A stretch of 64,000 bases of DNA from Salmonella enterica subsp. diarizonae (GTDB lineage: Bacteria; Pseudomonadota; Gammaproteobacteria; Enterobacterales; Enterobacteriaceae). A program made the position numbers and the translations under genes. Under the pieces are notes generated by a model. That model was not told the origin of the DNA. It saw only the letters and a program-made list of their open reading frames with translations, and did no database searches. The stretch spans positions 186,001 to 250,000 of the forward strand of contig NZ_VXJV01000004.1 in the NCBI RefSeq assembly GCF_008692785.1. The letters run 5' to 3'. Positions 11,452 to 25,441 of the stretch are shown here, one piece after another. Within the stretch, counting starts at the first letter, position 1, and each line of letters begins with the position of its first letter.

Positions 11452-12734
11452 AATACGGTCGCTCCTTTAATACCGTCCTTCATCAGATTGATAAGGCCGA
11501 CTTTCTTTGCATGACGCAGGATTTTTTTACGCATCGGCTCCGGCGCGCCGCCATCAACGGTAAACAGATCGCGGGCGATACCGACCGCCATTTCCGGATA
11601 GCGGGTAAACATGCGCGGGTTATCGAGAAACGCCGGCAGACGCTGGTACATTCGCATATCCCGCATCAGACCGTTGTCGAGATGCTGGCGATATTCCGCC
11701 AGTTTTTGCCGACTGAAATCAGCGCTGCGCAGTGCGGAAAGGACGGTTTTCGCCGCCGCGTCTCCTGCCGCCACGGCCAAATCCATACCGCGGATAGTAA
11801 AGCCCAGATTCATGCACATTCCGCCAGCATCACCGGCAATCAACACCCCGTCGCCCACCAGCTCAGGCTGCATAGCAAACCCGGCCTCCGGGACGACGTG
11901 CGCGGCATACTCCACCAGTTTGCCGCCGGCGATCAGCGGCGCGACCGCCGGATGCTGTTTAAAATCTTCCAGCATTTGCGGCACGGATTTTGTCGCCGCG
12001 TTCAGATGGTGCAGACCGCACACCAGCCCCAGCGACAGCGTGGTTTCATTGGTATACAAAAATCCACCGCCCATCAGCCCTGCGGTCGGCGCGCCGGCGA
12101 ACAGGCAGGCTGCGCCTTCATTGCCCCGAAGTTGAAAACGATCTTCAATAACGGATTGGGGTAATTCGATCAGTTCTTTCACCCCCACCGCAACGTGCGA
12201 GGCGTTGACGCGTTTCGCCATGCCCAGCTTTTCCGCCAGCAAGGAATTGACGCCGTCCGCCAGGATCACGACTTTCGCTTCGATAATATCGCCATCGGCC
12301 TCCACGCCGACGACCTTGTCGTCGCGCTGTACGACGTTATCCACGCGGATACCGGTAATCAGTTGCGCGCCCGCTTCTTCCGCCTGCTCCATCAGCCAGG
12401 CGTCAAATTTACTGCGCAGCACGGAATAAGAACGCTGTGAAGGCGCTTGCTCCTCCGCATTAACATAATCAACCGCCATCACCCCTTGTTCGGTCATAAA
12501 GGCGAGTTTTTCATGGGTAATGAGACGTTCTACGGGCGCTCGTGCCGCAAAATCGGGTAGAATACGCTCCAGGCTATGCGCGTAGAGGCGACCGCCAGTG
12601 ACGTTTTTCGCGCCAGCAGAATTGCCTCGCTCAATCACCAGTACCTGCGCGCCTTCACGCGCCAGCACCAACGCGGCGACTGACCCGGCCAGCCCTGCGC
12701 CGACAATAATGGCGTCAAAGATATCTTCAGACAT
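11448..12734 (-). CDS. fixC: Flavoprotein dehydrogenase FixC
   Basis: FixC is an FAD protein related to electron-transfer-flavoprotein:quinone oxidoreductase. The 428-residue product opens with the dinucleotide motif VGAGLAGSVAALVLAREG, and a later FAD segment reads GDGVLIAGDAGGMCMNLG. Together with FixA, FixB and FixX it is proposed to pass electrons to CaiA. Length equals E. coli FixC. It is co-directional with fixB upstream (about 48 bases) and overlaps fixX. Confidence 0.96.
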   Translation of the reverse strand: MSEDIFDAIIVGAGLAGSVAALVLAREGAQVLVIERGNSAGAKNVTGGRLYAHSLERILPDFAARAPVERLITHEKLAFMTEQGVMAVDYVNAEEQAPSQRSYSVLRSKFDAWLMEQAEEAGAQLITGIRVDNVVQRDDKVVGVEADGDIIEAKVVILADGVNSLLAEKLGMAKRVNASHVAVGVKELIELPQSVIEDRFQLRGNEGAACLFAGAPTAGLMGGGFLYTNETTLSLGLVCGLHHLNAATKSVPQMLEDFKQHPAVAPLIAGGKLVEYAAHVVPEAGFAMQPELVGDGVLIAGDAGGMCMNLGFTIRGMDLAVAAGDAAAKTVLSALRSADFSRQKLAEYRQHLDNGLMRDMRMYQRLPAFLDNPRMFTRYPEMAVGIARDLFTVDGGAPEPMRKKILRHAKKVGLINLMKDGIKGATVL

Positions 12735-12782
12735 AGAAACTCCCAGTCAGCGGCGGGACGTGCTTTGCCCCGCCTTGCTCAA

Positions 12783-13727
12783 TCAACGTGCTAATGCCTG
12801 GATCAGCGCGGGCAGGAGCTTTACCGCATCGCCCACAATGCCGTAATCCGCGTACTGGAAGATCGGCGCGTTTTTATCTTTGTTAATGGCGCAGATCGTT
12901 TGCGATCCATTCGCCCCGACCATGTGCTGGATCTGCCCGGAGATCCCGATGGCAAGATAAAGTTCGGGTTTTAACATCAGGTTGGAGATACCGACATAAC
13001 GCTCATGTTCCATCCATTTTTCGTTTTCCGCGACCGGACGAGAGCAGGCCAGCTCCGCGCCGATGGTCTGACACAGCGCCTGTGCCAACGCGATATTCTC
13101 TTTACTGCCGATCCCGCGTCCAACGCTCACCACCAGCCGCGCTTTATCCAGATCGACGCGGTTGCTCTGACGCGCCTGCGTCGCGGTACGCGTCACCGCT
13201 ATCGCCGGCGCTATCCACTCCACGCTCTGCGCCTCGCCGCGGCGCGCCGTATCCGCCTGCGCCGGTTCGAAAGCGCCGCTGCTCAGCGTGACTACCGCCC
13301 AGGGAGAGGTAATCGTCTCTTCGCCCATCGCCAGCCCGCCGTAAACCATGTGTTTTACCGCAGCCCCTTCCGCTTGTGGTACGACGCTACTGGCATCGTT
13401 AGACACCGCCGCTGCCAGACGGTAGCCGAGCTTAGCCGCCAGCAGTTTTCCGCGACGGGTATTCGGCAGTAGTACCATGCCCGCCTCGCCGCCATGTTTA
13501 TGGAGGGTTTCCACTATGGCTTCCGCATAGTCTTCCACCATACGGTCATCAGGTTTACCGCGTAAAAACCAGACGCGATCCGCGCCAAAATGGAACGCTG
13601 CCTCGCTATCCGCCTCGCTCAGTACGAAAATGTTAATCTGTTCGCCGGTATGCTGCGCGCCGCCCATCAGTTCCGGCAGACGAGAAGACGTATCGCTGAA
13701 TACCCAAACACTGGAAAACTTGCTCAT
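12783..13727 (-). CDS. fixB: Electron transfer flavoprotein alpha-like FixB
   Basis: The large (alpha) subunit of an electron transfer flavoprotein, 314 residues. The C-terminal FAD-binding part is clear: [24 protein letters not shown] and [19 protein letters not shown]. An AAGGGGAAG ribosome site precedes the ATG at 13727. It pairs with FixA, whose gene ends nine bases upstream, and transfers electrons toward carnitine reduction. The N-terminal half differs noticeably from E. coli while the FAD half is nearly unchanged. Confidence 0.96.
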   Translation of the reverse strand: MSKFSSVWVFSDTSSRLPELMGGAQHTGEQINIFVLSEADSEAAFHFGADRVWFLRGKPDDRMVEDYAEAIVETLHKHGGEAGMVLLPNTRRGKLLAAKLGYRLAAAVSNDASSVVPQAEGAAVKHMVYGGLAMGEETITSPWAVVTLSSGAFEPAQADTARRGEAQSVEWIAPAIAVTRTATQARQSNRVDLDKARLVVSVGRGIGSKENIALAQALCQTIGAELACSRPVAENEKWMEHERYVGISNLMLKPELYLAIGISGQIQHMVGANGSQTICAINKDKNAPIFQYADYGIVGDAVKLLPALIQALAR

Positions 13728-13736
13728 AACTTCCCC

Positions 13737-14510
13737 TTAGTTAATGATTTTGCGCAGGTTTTCGGCGAATGCGGCGATCTGTTCTTCGCCCTCGCCTTCA
13801 ATGACAATTCGCTGACGCTCGCGCTGTTTCGGCGCAGCGACGCGTTGGCTGGAGTAGTCAGCCGCCGCGCTAAAGCCGATGTCCGCCGCAGACCAGACCT
13901 GGACGGGCTTTTTCGCCGCGCCGAGAATCGCTTTCATCGACGGGATTTGCGGGGAGTTAATATCGGTAGAGACCGCCACGACCGCAGGTAACGGGATATG
14001 CAGCGTTTCGATTTCATCTTCCAGCTCGCGCTCAACGATAAGGGCGTCTTCACTCAGCGAAAGGATGTTGCGCACGCCGTTAATGGCCGGGATATGCAGC
14101 GTTTCACCCAGCAGCAGGCTCACCTGCTGAGCATAAAGATCGGAAGAGCCATCGCCGCAGATAATCAGATCAAAACCCGCTTTTTGCGCAGCGGCGGCGA
14201 GCGCGGCGGCGGTTTGTTGCGGCAGCGCCTGTTCAAACTGCTCATCAATTACGACAATAAGATCGTCAGGGCCGCGAGAAAGCACATCTTTACGCCCTTT
14301 GGCATTGGTCAGCGCCTGGCCGCCCACGCTCATTGCCGTCACCACGGCATCGCTGGCCTGCTGTTTTAACTGGCAAGCGGCTTCAATCGCATTTAAATCG
14401 TATTGGCTAATTTTGGCGTCGGCTTTACGGGTATCTAATGAACCATCTTCGTTATTAATCACAATATCCTGTTCATCAGGCACGCACTTGTAGCAAGTCA
14501 ATATCTTCAT
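13737..14510 (-). CDS. fixA: Electron transfer flavoprotein beta-like FixA
   Basis: The small (beta) subunit of the FixAB flavoprotein. The start is set at 14510 ([19 protein letters not shown]), giving 257 residues as in E. coli; an upstream 21-residue extension has no support. The adenine-nucleotide region ([17 protein letters not shown]) is present. It is the first gene of fixABCX and is divergent from caiT. The 478-base gap between them holds the control sites that drive both operons. Confidence 0.96.
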   Translation of the reverse strand: MKILTCYKCVPDEQDIVINNEDGSLDTRKADAKISQYDLNAIEAACQLKQQASDAVVTAMSVGGQALTNAKGRKDVLSRGPDDLIVVIDEQFEQALPQQTAAALAAAAQKAGFDLIICGDGSSDLYAQQVSLLLGETLHIPAINGVRNILSLSEDALIVERELEDEIETLHIPLPAVVAVSTDINSPQIPSMKAILGAAKKPVQVWSAADIGFSAAADYSSQRVAAPKQRERQRIVIEGEGEEQIAAFAENLRKIIN

Positions 14511-16506
<1,996 letters not shown>

Positions 16507-16537
16507 AATTAACCCCAAGAGATCAAGAGGTTGGAAC

Positions 16538-17680
16538 ATGGATTTTAATTTAAATGATGAACAGGAACTGTTTGTCGCCGGTATTCGTGAATTGATGGCC
16601 AGTGAGAACTGGGAAGCCTATTTTGCCGAGTGCGATCGTGACAGCATCTATCCCGAACGTTTTGTGAAAGCGCTGGCGGAGATGGGGATTGATAGCCTGC
16701 TGATCCCGGAAGAGCACGGTGGCCTGGACGCCGGATTCGTTACCGTTGCGGCGGTATGGATGGAATTGGGGCGTCTGGGCGCACCGACATATGTGCTGTA
16801 CCAATTACCGGGCGGGTTCAACACTTTCCTGCGTGAAGGCACCCAGGAACAGATCGATAAGATTATGGCCTTTCGCGGCACCGGTAAGCAGATGTGGAAC
16901 TCGGCAATTACCGAGCCGGGTGCCGGTTCGGATGTCGGGAGCTTAAAAACCACCTATACCCGCAAAAATGGTAAGGTTTACCTCAATGGCAGCAAGTGCT
17001 TTATCACCAGTAGCGCGTACACCCCCTACATTGTGGTGATGGCAAGAGATGGCGCATCGCCGGATAAGCCTGTCTATACCGAATGGTTTGTGGATATGAG
17101 CAAACCGGGCATCAAAGTGACCAAACTGGAAAAGCTCGGTCTGCGTATGGATAGCTGCTGCGAAATTACCTTCGATGAGGTTGAACTGGACGAGAAAGAC
17201 AGGTTCGGTCGGGAAGGTAACGGCTTTAATCGCGTTAAAGAAGAGTTCGATCATGAACGTTTCCTGGTGGCGTTAACCAACTACGGCACGGCGCTATGCG
17301 CCTTTGAAGATGCGGCGCGTTACGCTAATCAGCGCGTGCAGTTTGGCGAGACAATTGGTCGCTTCCAACTGATTCAGGAGAAATTCGCCCATATGGCGAT
17401 CAAATTAAACGCCATGAAAAATATGCTGCTGGAAGCGGCATGGAAGGCAGACAACGGCACAATCACCTCCGGCGATGCAGCCATGTGTAAATACTTCTGC
17501 GCTAACGCCGCGTTTGAGGTTGTGGACAGCGCCATGCAGGTATTAGGCGGCGTGGGCATTGCGGGGAATCATCGTATTTCGCGTTTCTGGCGCGATCTGC
17601 GCGTTGACCGCGTTTCCGGCGGATCTGACGAAATGCAGATCCTGACGCTCGGTCGCGCGGTGCTGAAGCAGTACCGCTAA
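16538..17680 (+). CDS. caiA: Crotonobetainyl-CoA reductase CaiA
   Basis: CaiA is an FAD acyl-CoA dehydrogenase-fold enzyme that works as a reductase, turning crotonobetainyl-CoA into gamma-butyrobetainyl-CoA with electrons from FixABCX. The 380-residue product has the family motifs [15 protein letters not shown] and [16 protein letters not shown], and the C-terminal [19 protein letters not shown] weak AAGAG ribosome site precedes the ATG. Confidence 0.97.
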   Translation: MDFNLNDEQELFVAGIRELMASENWEAYFAECDRDSIYPERFVKALAEMGIDSLLIPEEHGGLDAGFVTVAAVWMELGRLGAPTYVLYQLPGGFNTFLREGTQEQIDKIMAFRGTGKQMWNSAITEPGAGSDVGSLKTTYTRKNGKVYLNGSKCFITSSAYTPYIVVMARDGASPDKPVYTEWFVDMSKPGIKVTKLEKLGLRMDSCCEITFDEVELDEKDRFGREGNGFNRVKEEFDHERFLVALTNYGTALCAFEDAARYANQRVQFGETIGRFQLIQEKFAHMAIKLNAMKNMLLEAAWKADNGTITSGDAAMCKYFCANAAFEVVDSAMQVLGGVGIAGNHRISRFWRDLRVDRVSGGSDEMQILTLGRAVLKQYR

Positions 17681-19000
<1,320 letters not shown>

Positions 19001-19062
19001 ACGCGATGCGCTAATCGGTTTTCCGGTTAGCGCTCACGCCTGATTTTGTGGATAAAAGTGCA

Positions 19063-20616
19063 ATGGATATTGTAGGCGGACAACACTTACGTCAGATGTG
19101 GGACGACCTGGCCGGAATATATGAAGACAAAACGGCGTTAATTTTTGAATCCTGCGCGGGAGAAGGACAACACTTCAGCTATGCCGCACTGAATAGAGAG
19201 ATCAATCGCACGGCAAACCTTTTCTATTCCTTAGGCGTACGTAAAGGCGACAACGTTGCTTTGCATCTGGACAATTGCCCGGAATTTATCTTTTGCTGGT
19301 TTGGGCTGGCAAAAATCGGCGCCATCGTCGTGCCGATTAATGCCAGATTATTGCGCGAGGAGAGCGCCTGGATACTGCAAAATAGCCGGACATCGTTACT
19401 GGTCACCAGCGCGCCGTTTTATCCGATGTATCGTCAGACTCAACAGGAAGGGCACACGCCGCTCAGGCATATTTGTCTGATCGGCGCGACGTTTCCGGTC
19501 GAAGAAGGCGTTAGCCACTTTCACACGCTGAAAGCGCAGCAGCCCGACGTCCTGCTTTATACGCCGCCGTTAACGCCTGAGGATACCGCGGAAATCCTTT
19601 TTACCTCCGGCACAACGTCCCGCCCGAAAGGGGTAGTGATTACTCACTATAATTTACGTTTTGCTGGCTACTACTCCGCCTGGCAATGCGCGTTGCGCGA
19701 AGATGATGTTTATCTAACCGTCATGCCCGCCTTTCACATTGACTGCCAGTGTACGGCGGCGATGGCGGCCTTTTCAGCGGGCGCTACGTTTGTGCTGATC
19801 GAAAAATACAGCGCCCGCGCCTTCTGGGGACAGGTGAGAAAATATTGCGCGACCGTCACCGAATGTATCCCGATGATGATCCGAACGTTAATGACGCAGC
19901 CGCCCGCCGCTGACGATCGTCACCACTGTTTACGCGAAGTGATGTTTTACCTCAACCTCTCCGTGCAAGAGAAAGAGGCATTTATCGAACGCTTCGGCGT
20001 CCGACTGCTCACCTCTTATGGTATGACGGAAACCATCGTCGGTATTATCGGCGACCGCCCCGGCGATAAGCGACGCTGGCCGTCGATTGGTCGTCCGGGT
20101 TTTTGCTATGAAGCGGAGATTCGCGATGAGCAAAATCGTGCGTTGCCTCCCGGCGAAATCGGGGAAATATGCGTTAAAGGCATTCCCGGTAAAACGCTTT
20201 TTAAAGCCTATTTCGAACGCCCGGACGCTACAGCCAAAGCGCTTGAGCCTAACGGCTGGCTGCATACCGGCGATTCCGGCTATCGGGATGAGGAAGGGTT
20301 TTTCTATTTCGTCGATCGTCGCTGCAACATGATTAAGCGCGGCGGAGAAAATGTCTCTTGCGTCGAGCTGGAAAATATCATCGCCGGGCATCCTAAAATT
20401 CAGGATATCGTGGTTATCGGTATTAAGGATGATATTCGTGATGAAGCTATTAAAGCGTTTGTGGTACTCAATGAAGGTGAGACATTAACCGAGGAAGATT
20501 TTTTTACGTTTTGTGAGGCAAATATGGCGAAATTTAAAGTACCGTCATATCTGGAAATAAGAAAAGATTTGCCCCGTAATTGTTCAGGGAAAATCATTAA
20601 AAAAAATCTGAAATAA
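19063..20616 (+). CDS. caiC: Carnitine/crotonobetaine-CoA ligase CaiC
   Basis: CaiC adenylates carnitine, crotonobetaine or gamma-butyrobetaine and joins it to CoA. The start at 19063 ([18 protein letters not shown]) gives 517 residues, the family length; a GTG five codons earlier is possible. The AMP-binding motif reads [15 protein letters not shown], the adenylate motif LLTSYGMTE, and the C-terminal lid ends in [14 protein letters not shown]. Parts of the N-terminal half ([19 protein letters not shown]) differ from Typhimurium as I remember it. Confidence 0.96.
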   Translation: MDIVGGQHLRQMWDDLAGIYEDKTALIFESCAGEGQHFSYAALNREINRTANLFYSLGVRKGDNVALHLDNCPEFIFCWFGLAKIGAIVVPINARLLREESAWILQNSRTSLLVTSAPFYPMYRQTQQEGHTPLRHICLIGATFPVEEGVSHFHTLKAQQPDVLLYTPPLTPEDTAEILFTSGTTSRPKGVVITHYNLRFAGYYSAWQCALREDDVYLTVMPAFHIDCQCTAAMAAFSAGATFVLIEKYSARAFWGQVRKYCATVTECIPMMIRTLMTQPPAADDRHHCLREVMFYLNLSVQEKEAFIERFGVRLLTSYGMTETIVGIIGDRPGDKRRWPSIGRPGFCYEAEIRDEQNRALPPGEIGEICVKGIPGKTLFKAYFERPDATAKALEPNGWLHTGDSGYRDEEGFFYFVDRRCNMIKRGGENVSCVELENIIAGHPKIQDIVVIGIKDDIRDEAIKAFVVLNEGETLTEEDFFTFCEANMAKFKVPSYLEIRKDLPRNCSGKIIKKNLK

Positions 20617-20730
20617 CCTCTCCGGCGGGCACTGCCCGCTGAATACATCAACATTGTCGTGGAAATAGAGATATTTCTGGCGGATAACTGTGGCCCTGAA
20701 AAGGGAATAAGCGAATAAAGGATTGAAGAT

Positions 20731-21516
20731 ATGAGTGAATCATTGCACCTGACCCGTAATGGCCCCATTCTTGAAATTACGCTCGATCGCCCGAAAGCGA
20801 ACGCGATTGACGCCAGAACCAGTTTTGCGATGGGTGAGGCCTTTCTGCGCTTCCGGGACGATCCGCATTTACGCGTAGCGATTGTCACCGGGGCGGGAGA
20901 GACGTTTTTTTCAGCCGGCTGGGATTTAAAAGCCGCCGCCGAAGGTGAAGCGCCAGATGCGGATTTCGGCCCCGGCGGTTTTGCCGGTTTAACCGAGCTT
21001 TTTGATCTTGATAAACCGGTGATTGCCGCGGTCAACGGCTACGCTTTCGGCGGCGGATTCGAACTGGCATTGGCGGCGGATTTCATTATCTGCGCGGATC
21101 ACGCCAGCTTCGCGCTGCCGGAAGCAAAACTTGGTATTGTGCCAGATAGCGGCGGCGTACTGCGTCTACCGAAGATCCTGCCGCCTGCGATCGTCAATGA
21201 TATGGTGATGACCGGCAGACGCATGACAGCGGAAGAAGCGCTGCGCTGGGGAGTGGTAAATCGCGTCGTCAGTCCACATGAGTTAATGGACAGCGCCCGT
21301 GAACTGGCGCAACAACTGGTGCAAAGCGCCCCCCTGGCGGTCGCCGCCTTGAAAGAAATGACCCGCACCACTCGCGATATGTCAGTCGAAGAGGGCTATC
21401 GCTATATCCGTAGCGGCGCGCTGAGACACTATCCCGCCGTCCTGCACTCGGAAGATGCCCTCGAAGGGCCACAGGCGTTTGCGGAAAAGCGCGATCCGGT
21501 GTGGAAAGGTCGGTGA
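20731..21516 (+). CDS. caiD: Carnitinyl-CoA dehydratase CaiD
   Basis: CaiD is a crotonase-fold enzyme that interconverts L-carnitinyl-CoA and crotonobetainyl-CoA. The 261-residue product keeps the oxyanion-hole segments [20 protein letters not shown] and [18 protein letters not shown], and the catalytic-loop region [13 protein letters not shown]. The start follows AAAGGATTGAAGAT. In E. coli and most Salmonella the next gene is caiE; here the operon stops at caiD and a REP-like element follows. Confidence 0.97.
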   Translation: MSESLHLTRNGPILEITLDRPKANAIDARTSFAMGEAFLRFRDDPHLRVAIVTGAGETFFSAGWDLKAAAEGEAPDADFGPGGFAGLTELFDLDKPVIAAVNGYAFGGGFELALAADFIICADHASFALPEAKLGIVPDSGGVLRLPKILPPAIVNDMVMTGRRMTAEEALRWGVVNRVVSPHELMDSARELAQQLVQSAPLAVAALKEMTRTTRDMSVEEGYRYIRSGALRHYPAVLHSEDALEGPQAFAEKRDPVWKGR

Positions 21517-21560
21517 TGATAGCAGCCTTGAACCGCTGACAAACCGGTTTAAGGTCTTCT

Positions 21561-21650
21561 TGTCGGGCGGCGCTGCGCTAAATATGCCTGTAATTATTGC
21601 AATATCAATAGATTAAATGATGATACAGGCCCGATAAGCGCAGCGCCAAC
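21561..21650. repeat. Divergent REP-like element after caiD
   Basis: Arms GGGCGGCGCTGCGCTAAATA and CCCGATAAGCGCAGCGCC flank an AT-rich centre. The cores resemble REP but are less regular than the other elements in the window. It lies exactly where caiE would be expected, at the junction with the sulfatase cluster. Confidence 0.6.
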
Positions 21651-21720
21651 AGCATCTGACCTCCAGACCACGGTGGACGCCAGATCGCCGACACATAAAT
21701 TAACCTAATGGGTCAGGCGC

Positions 21721-23610
21721 TTAATCTTTCGCCATGCGGTTAAACTGCTCAATGGTAAGATCCCACGGCTCGCGGGTGGCATCCGGCATAAAGCTGCCGT
21801 CATCCACGCCAATTTCGTCTTTGATAATTTTATTCAGTTTTTCATTCATCATCAGAATGAGATCCTGATATTTCTCTTTATCAGCAGCAAGGTTATGGTT
21901 CTCATCGGGATCATTTTTAAGATCGTAAAGTTCAAGATCGTTGTATTTAATAAGATCCTCCCAGGTTTCCGGCGTATTATGCTCCCTTAGCGAAAAATAG
22001 CGCGCAAACTTATAACGGCCATCGTTAATCATGCGCGTCCCTGAACGATGGCTGAAATCAGGATGCAAATGGGAGATTTCCTGCTTGATTTGCGCCACCG
22101 TTTTTTGCTTATCTCTTTGTAGCGCTATAACGCGGTGGAGATAATGGGCATCGGTATACAGGATCATGCCATAGCAATATAAGCTGGCGTTTCTCACCGC
22201 ATTAACCGCAACGCCTTCCGGGTTTTTTAGCAATCTGCTAAAATTAACGCCTTTCCGGTTGCCTAACGCTTTGTGCTGTTTTTCTTCCGGCAAACCGGTC
22301 AGTCCAACTAATGTCGGCGCGATATCAAGATGACAGGTCAACGCCTGACATTTCTTATTACTTGGATACGCCGGGTGGGAAATAATCATCGGCACATGGA
22401 TCTGTTCTTTATAAACGGAAGCGCCTTTACCGTGCATCTGATGGCTTCCGCCTAATTCGCCATGATCGGCAGTAAATACAACAATCGTTTTATCAGTCAA
22501 CTTGAGGGCATCAAGTTCATTTAATATCCGGTCAAGGTGAGTATCACAATCGCGGATACAGTTGAAATAATAGTCAAGCAGTTTACGCCAACGACGATCT
22601 TCATCAGGAAACTGCCCTTCCAGCGCAGCGCGCGCCGTCTGGTATTCAAGATGCGCTGGCGGTCTTCCCTGCTCATTGAATGATTGATGCCTGTTTGCCG
22701 GCAGCGGATAGTTCAACCAGCTTGCCTGATAAAGCGCGTTTTCCGGCGGCTGCGTGGGCGCCAGGGTATTATCATCCTGATCCAGCTCGCCACGCCACTG
22801 TACCTTTTCTCCCTCCTTATCGGTATCAATAAACATCACGTCATGGGGATTAACGAGGTTAACGGCCAGGAACCAGGGCTTGTGTTGGTCATTCAGGGGC
22901 TGCCCCTTGCATCTTAACCAATTTATAGTCTGAGCCGTGGTGGTTGAATCATAAAAATAGCCGCCTTTACTATGGCCTATAATATCGCCGATACCGTGAT
23001 AGTCAGAAAAACCATATTTTTCCATAATTTTATGTAATTCTGGTTCAGGAATATTCCCGACATCAATATCCTCATCTTTTTCGTCAGGCAGAGGCTTCTC
23101 CAGTTTTTCTGTAAGATGCCACTTACCTTTATAGGCCGTATAATATCCCAGCTCCTGCATCATATGTCCTGTAGTTCCAAGAGCGGGGTCAAGGTCATAG
23201 GGCATCCAGGGTAATCCCAGATTATCAAACATCTTTGTCTGGGGCATATGTAAGCCGGTATACAATACGGAGCGGGAAGGCGTACAAACATTACTGGTAT
23301 TCTGGTGGTTACAGAATGTCACCCCCGTTTTCATGAGCCGCTCTCTGCCGGGTACCGGGAAAGGAAACGTAGGGAAAAAACGCTCCTGGTCGGTCACGAC
23401 TAACAGAATATTATATCCTTCTGGCAATTTCTCCGGGATCTCGCCGGTAAACGGTTTATCCCAGGTCGGTTTCGCCTTAACGGCGCATTTTTCATCAGCC
23501 TTTACCGCGCCGGATAACATACCGCCGGCGGCAAGAATACCGGCGCTGGTTAACAGTTTCCTACGCGTAAGATCCGTCTCTTCTGTAGACAGATTTTTTT
23601 TATTACTCAT
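21721..23610 (-). CDS. Tat-exported type I sulfatase
   Basis: A 629-residue alkaline-phosphatase-superfamily sulfatase. The N-terminus has a twin-arginine signal (TRRKLLTSAGILAAGG, residues 15-30), so it is probably exported folded. The sulfatase signature is NTSNVCTPSRSVLYTG; Cys109 is the residue that would be oxidised to formylglycine. Metal-site motifs are visible in LLVVTDQERFF and VVFTADHGELGGSHQMHGKG. It resembles choline or aryl sulfatases, but the substrate cannot be read. Divergent from the srfN-like gene. In Typhimurium a comparable sulfatase gene (STM0084, from memory) lies between yaaU and kefF, not here. Confidence 0.9.
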   Translation of the reverse strand: MSNKKNLSTEETDLTRRKLLTSAGILAAGGMLSGAVKADEKCAVKAKPTWDKPFTGEIPEKLPEGYNILLVVTDQERFFPTFPFPVPGRERLMKTGVTFCNHQNTSNVCTPSRSVLYTGLHMPQTKMFDNLGLPWMPYDLDPALGTTGHMMQELGYYTAYKGKWHLTEKLEKPLPDEKDEDIDVGNIPEPELHKIMEKYGFSDYHGIGDIIGHSKGGYFYDSTTTAQTINWLRCKGQPLNDQHKPWFLAVNLVNPHDVMFIDTDKEGEKVQWRGELDQDDNTLAPTQPPENALYQASWLNYPLPANRHQSFNEQGRPPAHLEYQTARAALEGQFPDEDRRWRKLLDYYFNCIRDCDTHLDRILNELDALKLTDKTIVVFTADHGELGGSHQMHGKGASVYKEQIHVPMIISHPAYPSNKKCQALTCHLDIAPTLVGLTGLPEEKQHKALGNRKGVNFSRLLKNPEGVAVNAVRNASLYCYGMILYTDAHYLHRVIALQRDKQKTVAQIKQEISHLHPDFSHRSGTRMINDGRYKFARYFSLREHNTPETWEDLIKYNDLELYDLKNDPDENHNLAADKEKYQDLILMMNEKLNKIIKDEIGVDDGSFMPDATREPWDLTIEQFNRMAKD

Positions 23611-24306
23611 ATTATTATACCTGTTGTCAGTAAATTATCACATATTCATTTATTACTGTACGAGTAAGCGAGGACATATATCAATGTTTTCCGGGTAAGA
23701 ATATGTGTTATATATTGATTTATATTTCAAATTAGAAATATATTAGCAAATGACAATATTCATCAGAAAATTATTTAGCCGAAAAGTACATTGTTTTTAT
23801 TTTAGAGATACAACTCCAGACATTACTTCATAAAAAAATACATTATTAAACATACCTTATAGCACCATACTCGCTCCATTTCCCCTCAGCTACGGCGATT
23901 ACCCTATGTCGCTGCAATGAAATTTCCCTGGAAAAGCATACCATTAGCAACAAGCCGCGCCACAACGGACATACAACCGGTAATATCACCCTACGAAATT
24001 AAAACATAACTCAATTTTGTTATATTGCTTATGGATAAAAACTATCGCATTACTGCGTGATTCAATAACCTTTCCGTCATTACAAACAGCAATATAAAAT
24101 CCATTATTTATATAGGGTTATGTTTCTTTTTAACCTTTAAAGCATTATTTTACATTGACAAAAACATAAAGGGGCGGCTATAACAAGATATAAGACTGTT
24201 ATGTCAAACAAGTCTATTTAGAATAATCAACCGAACTTATAAATAAGTTCGGTACGGATTGCTGATACTGCGCAAACATTACCATCAATATAACAGGAAC
24301 AGAACT
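23611..24306. other. AT-rich divergent intergenic region, sulfatase to srfN-like gene
   Basis: About 700 bases with no convincing gene on either strand. The composition is clearly richer in A and T than the flanking genes, as expected for a stretch silenced by H-NS. It must carry the promoters of both divergent genes. The one clear structure is a palindrome at 24231-24252. Confidence 0.6.
24231..24252. promoter_or_regulatory. Perfect palindrome upstream of the srfN-like gene
   Basis: A perfect ten-base inverted repeat with a two-base centre (arms CCGAACTTAT and ATAAGTTCGG). It ends 54 bases before the start codon, so it is either an operator over the promoter or a hairpin early in the leader. 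srfN of Typhimurium is activated by SsrB from its upstream region; whether this is that site cannot be settled here. Confidence 0.55.
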
Positions 24307-24597
24307 ATGAAAAAACGCATTATCGCCGTAGCATTACTGGCAACGATCTCTTCATTCAGTACGCTTGCAGCAGAACAGGTCTCTAAACAAGAAATCAGCC
24401 ACTTCAAGCTGGTTAAGGTCGGTACAGTAAATGTGTCCCAGAGTGGCGGGCAGATTTCCTCACCAACTGATTTGCGTGAAAAACTGTCAGAGTTAGCAGA
24501 TGCGAAAGGCGGGAAATATTACCATATTATTGCTGCGCGAGAGCATGGTCCGAATTTTGAAGCCGTTGCCGAAGTTTATAATGATGCGGCGAAATAA
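24307..24597 (+). CDS. srfN: SrfN-like periplasmic DUF1471 (YhcN/BhsA-type) protein
   Basis: A 96-residue exported protein with a Sec signal (MKKRIIAVALLATISSFSTL, cleavage near LAA-EQ) and one YhcN/BhsA/McbA domain ending KYYHIIAAREHGPNFEAVA. Small proteins of this family respond to stress or biofilm cues. In Salmonella, SrfN (STM0082) is a DUF1471-type virulence factor brought under SsrB control; neighbours STM0081 and STM0084 correspond to the flanking genes here, which supports the name. The start at 24307 follows ACAGGAAC. A strong terminator lies downstream. Confidence 0.75.
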   Translation: MKKRIIAVALLATISSFSTLAAEQVSKQEISHFKLVKVGTVNVSQSGGQISSPTDLREKLSELADAKGGKYYHIIAAREHGPNFEAVAEVYNDAAK

Positions 24598-24684
24598 AAA
24601 TGTTCTGATTACGCCATAGCGATGGCACAGGCATGAAACAATAAGAGAGTGCCGGCAAGGTGCCTATTGTATCACAATCCACTC

Positions 24685-24722
24685 AGGGCCGTCTGGAAAC
24701 AGATGCTGGCCCTCCTTTTTTA
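24685..24722 (+). terminator. Rho-independent terminator after the srfN-like gene
   Basis: Stem AGGGCC with GGCCCT, an inner short stem CTG-GAAA-CAG, then a CCTTTTTTATT tract. It ends transcripts from the plus strand about 90 bases after the srfN-like stop. Confidence 0.8.
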
Positions 24723-24831
24723 TTAAGTTATAGCAATAAAATAAGAGCAGGTACGCCTGTAAAATGCGCGCGCATAGACACTAAATCCCTTGTGAGTAAG
24801 ACGGTTTCCCGGGGCTGTTTTAAGGTAATAT

Positions 24832-25254
24832 TTAGTGCGCTTTTACCTGTTTGAACCAGTAGTTTTCCATTTTCATCATCCATTTCCCCTGTTTATTTTT
24901 CGGTATTACGCCAGCCCAAAGTAATTGCAACTGTCGGTTATAGGTTCCGATAGCGTGTCCACCATACGCCCCTTCAAATGCTATCACCATTGGCCCCTGC
25001 CCTTTTACGCCCTCTTGTCCTTCATGGCAATAAAGCGCGTTGCGGTGAGTCACGTCAAGTTCATACTGCACGTTCAGTTTCACACATTTTTCTCCGCAGG
25101 TTTCTACCGGTGGTAATATTGTCATGGTATAAGGCGGGTTATCTGCCGTGGTTTCCCATGTTCCGATCAGGTCTTTGCAGGCGTTTATCTCCGTAGCCCA
25201 GGACGCGGCGGAAAATAGCACAAACAAATAAAAGGGTATCAGCTTCATTTTCAT
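24832..25254 (-). CDS. Small secreted protein with four cysteines, unknown function
   Basis: A 140-residue protein with a Sec signal peptide (MKMKLIPFYLFVLFSAASWA, cut before TEIN). The start at 25254 is favoured by a CAGGAG ribosome site; a ten-residue upstream extension is polar. The mature part has four cysteines (NACKD, ETCGEKC, LYCHEG) that could form two disulfides, and begins with a GTWETTADNPPYTMTI segment like a small beta-barrel. It corresponds to STM0081 by memory. It is convergent with the srfN-like gene. Function is unknown to me. Confidence 0.8.
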   Translation of the reverse strand: MKMKLIPFYLFVLFSAASWATEINACKDLIGTWETTADNPPYTMTILPPVETCGEKCVKLNVQYELDVTHRNALYCHEGQEGVKGQGPMVIAFEGAYGGHAIGTYNRQLQLLWAGVIPKNKQGKWMMKMENYWFKQVKAH

Positions 25255-25411
25255 CACAGGCTCCTGTTCCTTATGCCTAATCATAAGGATAAATGCCCTG
25301 CGATACGTCTTTTTCCCGGAAATGTTGAGCCTTTATTCAGAGAAATGCCGATGAGTGTAACGTCATGTAAGCGGATAGCGCAGTGGAGAAAGCGGAAATG
25401 TGGACTTTTTC

Positions 25412-25441
25412 CGGACAGACGTATGTCGATACGCCTGTCCG
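25412..25441. other. Stem-loop downstream of caiF
   Basis: Arms CGGACAGACGTAT and ATACGCCTGTCCG pair with one mismatch around a GTCG loop. It lies 42 bases after the caiF stop, but neither side has a run of T, so it is not a standard terminator. It may protect or end the caiF message, or be the border of the inserted cluster. Confidence 0.5.

Noticed and set aside
21517-21720. Search for a caiE remnant after caiD
   Set aside because: Only a REP-like element and non-coding sequence are present; no caiE-like hexapeptide repeats were seen on either strand.
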